Source: an uncultured Pelagibacteraceae bacterium
GTDB taxonomy: Bacteria; Pseudomonadota; Alphaproteobacteria; Pelagibacterales; Pelagibacteraceae
NCBI GenBank assembly: GCA_902579605.1
Contig: CACHHD010000002.1
Location: forward strand, 86,442-150,441
Direction of reading: 5' to 3'
Length of the DNA: 64,000 bases
Shown here: positions 62,987 through 64,000 of the stretch, piece after piece
How positions within the stretch are numbered: the stretch's first letter is position 1
Layout of the letters: every line of letters starts with the position of its first letter
Notes under the pieces: model-generated
What the model saw: the letters and a program-made list of their open reading frames with translations, nothing else
The model's database searches: none
What the model was told of the DNA's origin: nothing
Translations under genes and position numbers: made by a program

Positions 62987-63096
62987 TCATTATATTAATA
63001 GTTGTTAAAGCTCTTTAACGTAAAATCTTCAACAACAACTTAACTATGAAACAGCTGGAAAAGATTAAAAAATAATTGTATAAATAATTACATTTC
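62987..63096 (+). promoter_or_regulatory. prs upstream region with an inverted repeat
   Basis: GTTGTTAAAG (63001) can pair with CTTCAACAAC (63028-63037) across a 17-base interior that itself holds TTAAAG-CT-CTTTAA. A nine-codon ATG frame (63046-63075) follows. The arrangement could be a leader or a weak terminator for pgeF, but no U-tract follows. I see no recognised riboswitch. Confidence 0.35.
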
Positions 63097-64000
63097 ATGA
63101 AAATTTTATCTGGAACTAGTAATCCCAAACTCAGCAAGGAAATTTCAAAACTTCTAAAGCTAAAACTTGTTAATACAAATATAAAAAGATTTTCTGATGG
63201 TGAAATTTATATTGAAATAAACGAAAATATTAGAGGAAACAGCGTATTTGTTATTCAATCAACATCTAATCCTGCTAATGACAACTTAATGGAATTATTA
63301 CTTTGCATTGATGCATTAAGAAGATCTTCAGCAAAAAATATCACTGCTGTCATTCCTTATTATGGATATGCAAGACAAGATAGAAAAGTTGTTCCTAGAA
63401 CTTCAATCTCTGCAAAAGTAGTTGCAAATTTAATTACAAATGCTGGCGCAAGTAGAGTGGTCACAGTTGATTTGCACGCTGGGCAAATACAAGGATTTTT
63501 TGACATGCCAGTAGATAACCTTTTTACAACTCCTTTGTTTGCTAGATATATTAAAAAAAAATTAAAAAACAAAAAATTAATTTGTGTTTCACCAGACGTG
63601 GGAGGGGTGCAAAGAACAAGAGGTCTTGCAACAAAAATAAAAGCAGACTTAGCAATTATTGATAAAAGAAGACCTAGGCCTGGAAAATCAAAAGTAATGA
63701 ATATAATTGGTGACGTAAAAGGTAAGACTTGCATTATTGTTGACGACATAATTGATAGTGGAGGGACAATAGTAAATGCAGTGGATGCTTTAAAAAAGAA
63801 TGGCGCTATTGATGTCTACGTATTTATTACTCACGCAGTTTTAAGTGGAGACGCAGCTAATAAAATTAAGAAGTCTAAAATTAAAAAATTAGTGATTACA
63901 GATACAATTGATAACTCCCAAAAAATAAAGAATAACAATAAAATAGAGGTATTATCAGTCTCATCCTTAATGGCAGAAGCGATAAAAAGAATTTCAAATT
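63097..64000 (+). CDS. prs: Ribose-phosphate pyrophosphokinase (partial at right edge)
   Basis: Makes PRPP from ribose 5-phosphate and ATP for purine, pyrimidine, histidine and tryptophan synthesis. The ATG at 63097 opens a frame through the end of the window with no stop; about 301 of the usual 310-320 residues are visible. Hallmarks: RFSDGEIYIEI, YYGYARQDRK, VDLHAGQIQGFFDMP, VSPDVGGVQRTR and the PRPP loop VDDIIDSGGTIVNA. The ORF track missed it for lack of a stop; the opposite-strand ORF at 63360-63749 is only its shadow. Confidence 0.96.
   Translation, partial: MKILSGTSNPKLSKEISKLLKLKLVNTNIKRFSDGEIYIEINENIRGNSVFVIQSTSNPANDNLMELLLCIDALRRSSAKNITAVIPYYGYARQDRKVVPRTSISAKVVANLITNAGASRVVTVDLHAGQIQGFFDMPVDNLFTTPLFARYIKKKLKNKKLICVSPDVGGVQRTRGLATKIKADLAIIDKRRPRPGKSKVMNIIGDVKGKTCIIVDDIIDSGGTIVNAVDALKKNGAIDVYVFITHAVLSGDAANKIKKSKIKKLVITDTIDNSQKIKNNNKIEVLSVSSLMAEAIKRISN

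Noticed and set aside
63360-63749. Minus-strand ORF of 129 residues
   Set aside because: It is fully antisense to prs, whose motifs are clear.

Overview
The window looks like a stretch of chromosome from a streamlined marine alphaproteobacterium of the SAR11 clade (Pelagibacterales). The DNA is very AT-rich, with long A/T homopolymers inside genes. Most neighbouring genes touch or overlap by 1-23 bases. Several blocks are alphaproteobacterial in gene order: lpxC-bamD-ligA, yqeY-dnaG-rpoD facing carAB, and a MarR/OmpR/histidine kinase group facing ilvE. The lineage is an inference from style and gene order, not from a database search.

Bases 1-5800 are the accessory part. A type I restriction-modification operon (hsdM-hsdS-hsdR, with hsdR running off the left edge) is followed by a short repeat-rich stretch. 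That stretch holds three copies of a GC-rich hairpin element, two kinds of tandem short repeats, a small unknown protein gene, a small exported protein gene and a phytanoyl-CoA-dioxygenase-like gene. Two tiny membrane-peptide ORFs (40 and 26 codons) lie just beyond, beside FkbM methyltransferase and MazG-like genes.

Bases 7150-13550 read rightwards: fumC, then uvrD and an M24 aminopeptidase, with an AsmA-like gene on the opposite strand. Bases 13540-34800 form one leftward 18-gene division and envelope operon: mraZ, ftsZ, rsmH, ftsL, ftsI, a murE-murF fusion, mraY, murD, ftsW, murG, murC, murB, ddl, ftsQ, ftsA, lpxC, bamD, ligA. It makes and exports the peptidoglycan precursor (the DNPR motif predicts meso-diaminopimelate), builds the divisome, and adds lipid A, outer-membrane assembly and DNA ligase functions. 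Its promoter overlaps three TGGGN repeats, the known MraZ target. ftsZ sits second in the operon rather than after ftsA, FtsA has lost its usual nucleotide-binding motifs, and recN is absent between bamD and ligA.

Bases 34900-41750 hold RNase P RNA, an AmpD-like amidase, mlaA and mlaC for outer-membrane lipid asymmetry, a CAU-anticodon tRNA, and the rpoD-dnaG-yqeY operon. Bases 41800-50990 hold carAB, a 2OG-oxygenase/ELM1-like pair, trxB with a DraG-like protein, and an aspartate-type aminotransferase. Bases 51000-56755 are a rightward operon: uvrB, a FolM-like reductase, folB, uvrC, pgsA. The right end has ilvE facing a MarR regulator plus two-component system, ubiK, then lgt-midA-pgeF and prs (cut by the window edge).

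Most of the window is ordinary housekeeping DNA. The best candidates for something undescribed are the hairpin/tandem-repeat segment at 3600-4660, the small membrane-peptide ORFs, and the rearranged division cluster with its degenerate FtsA.
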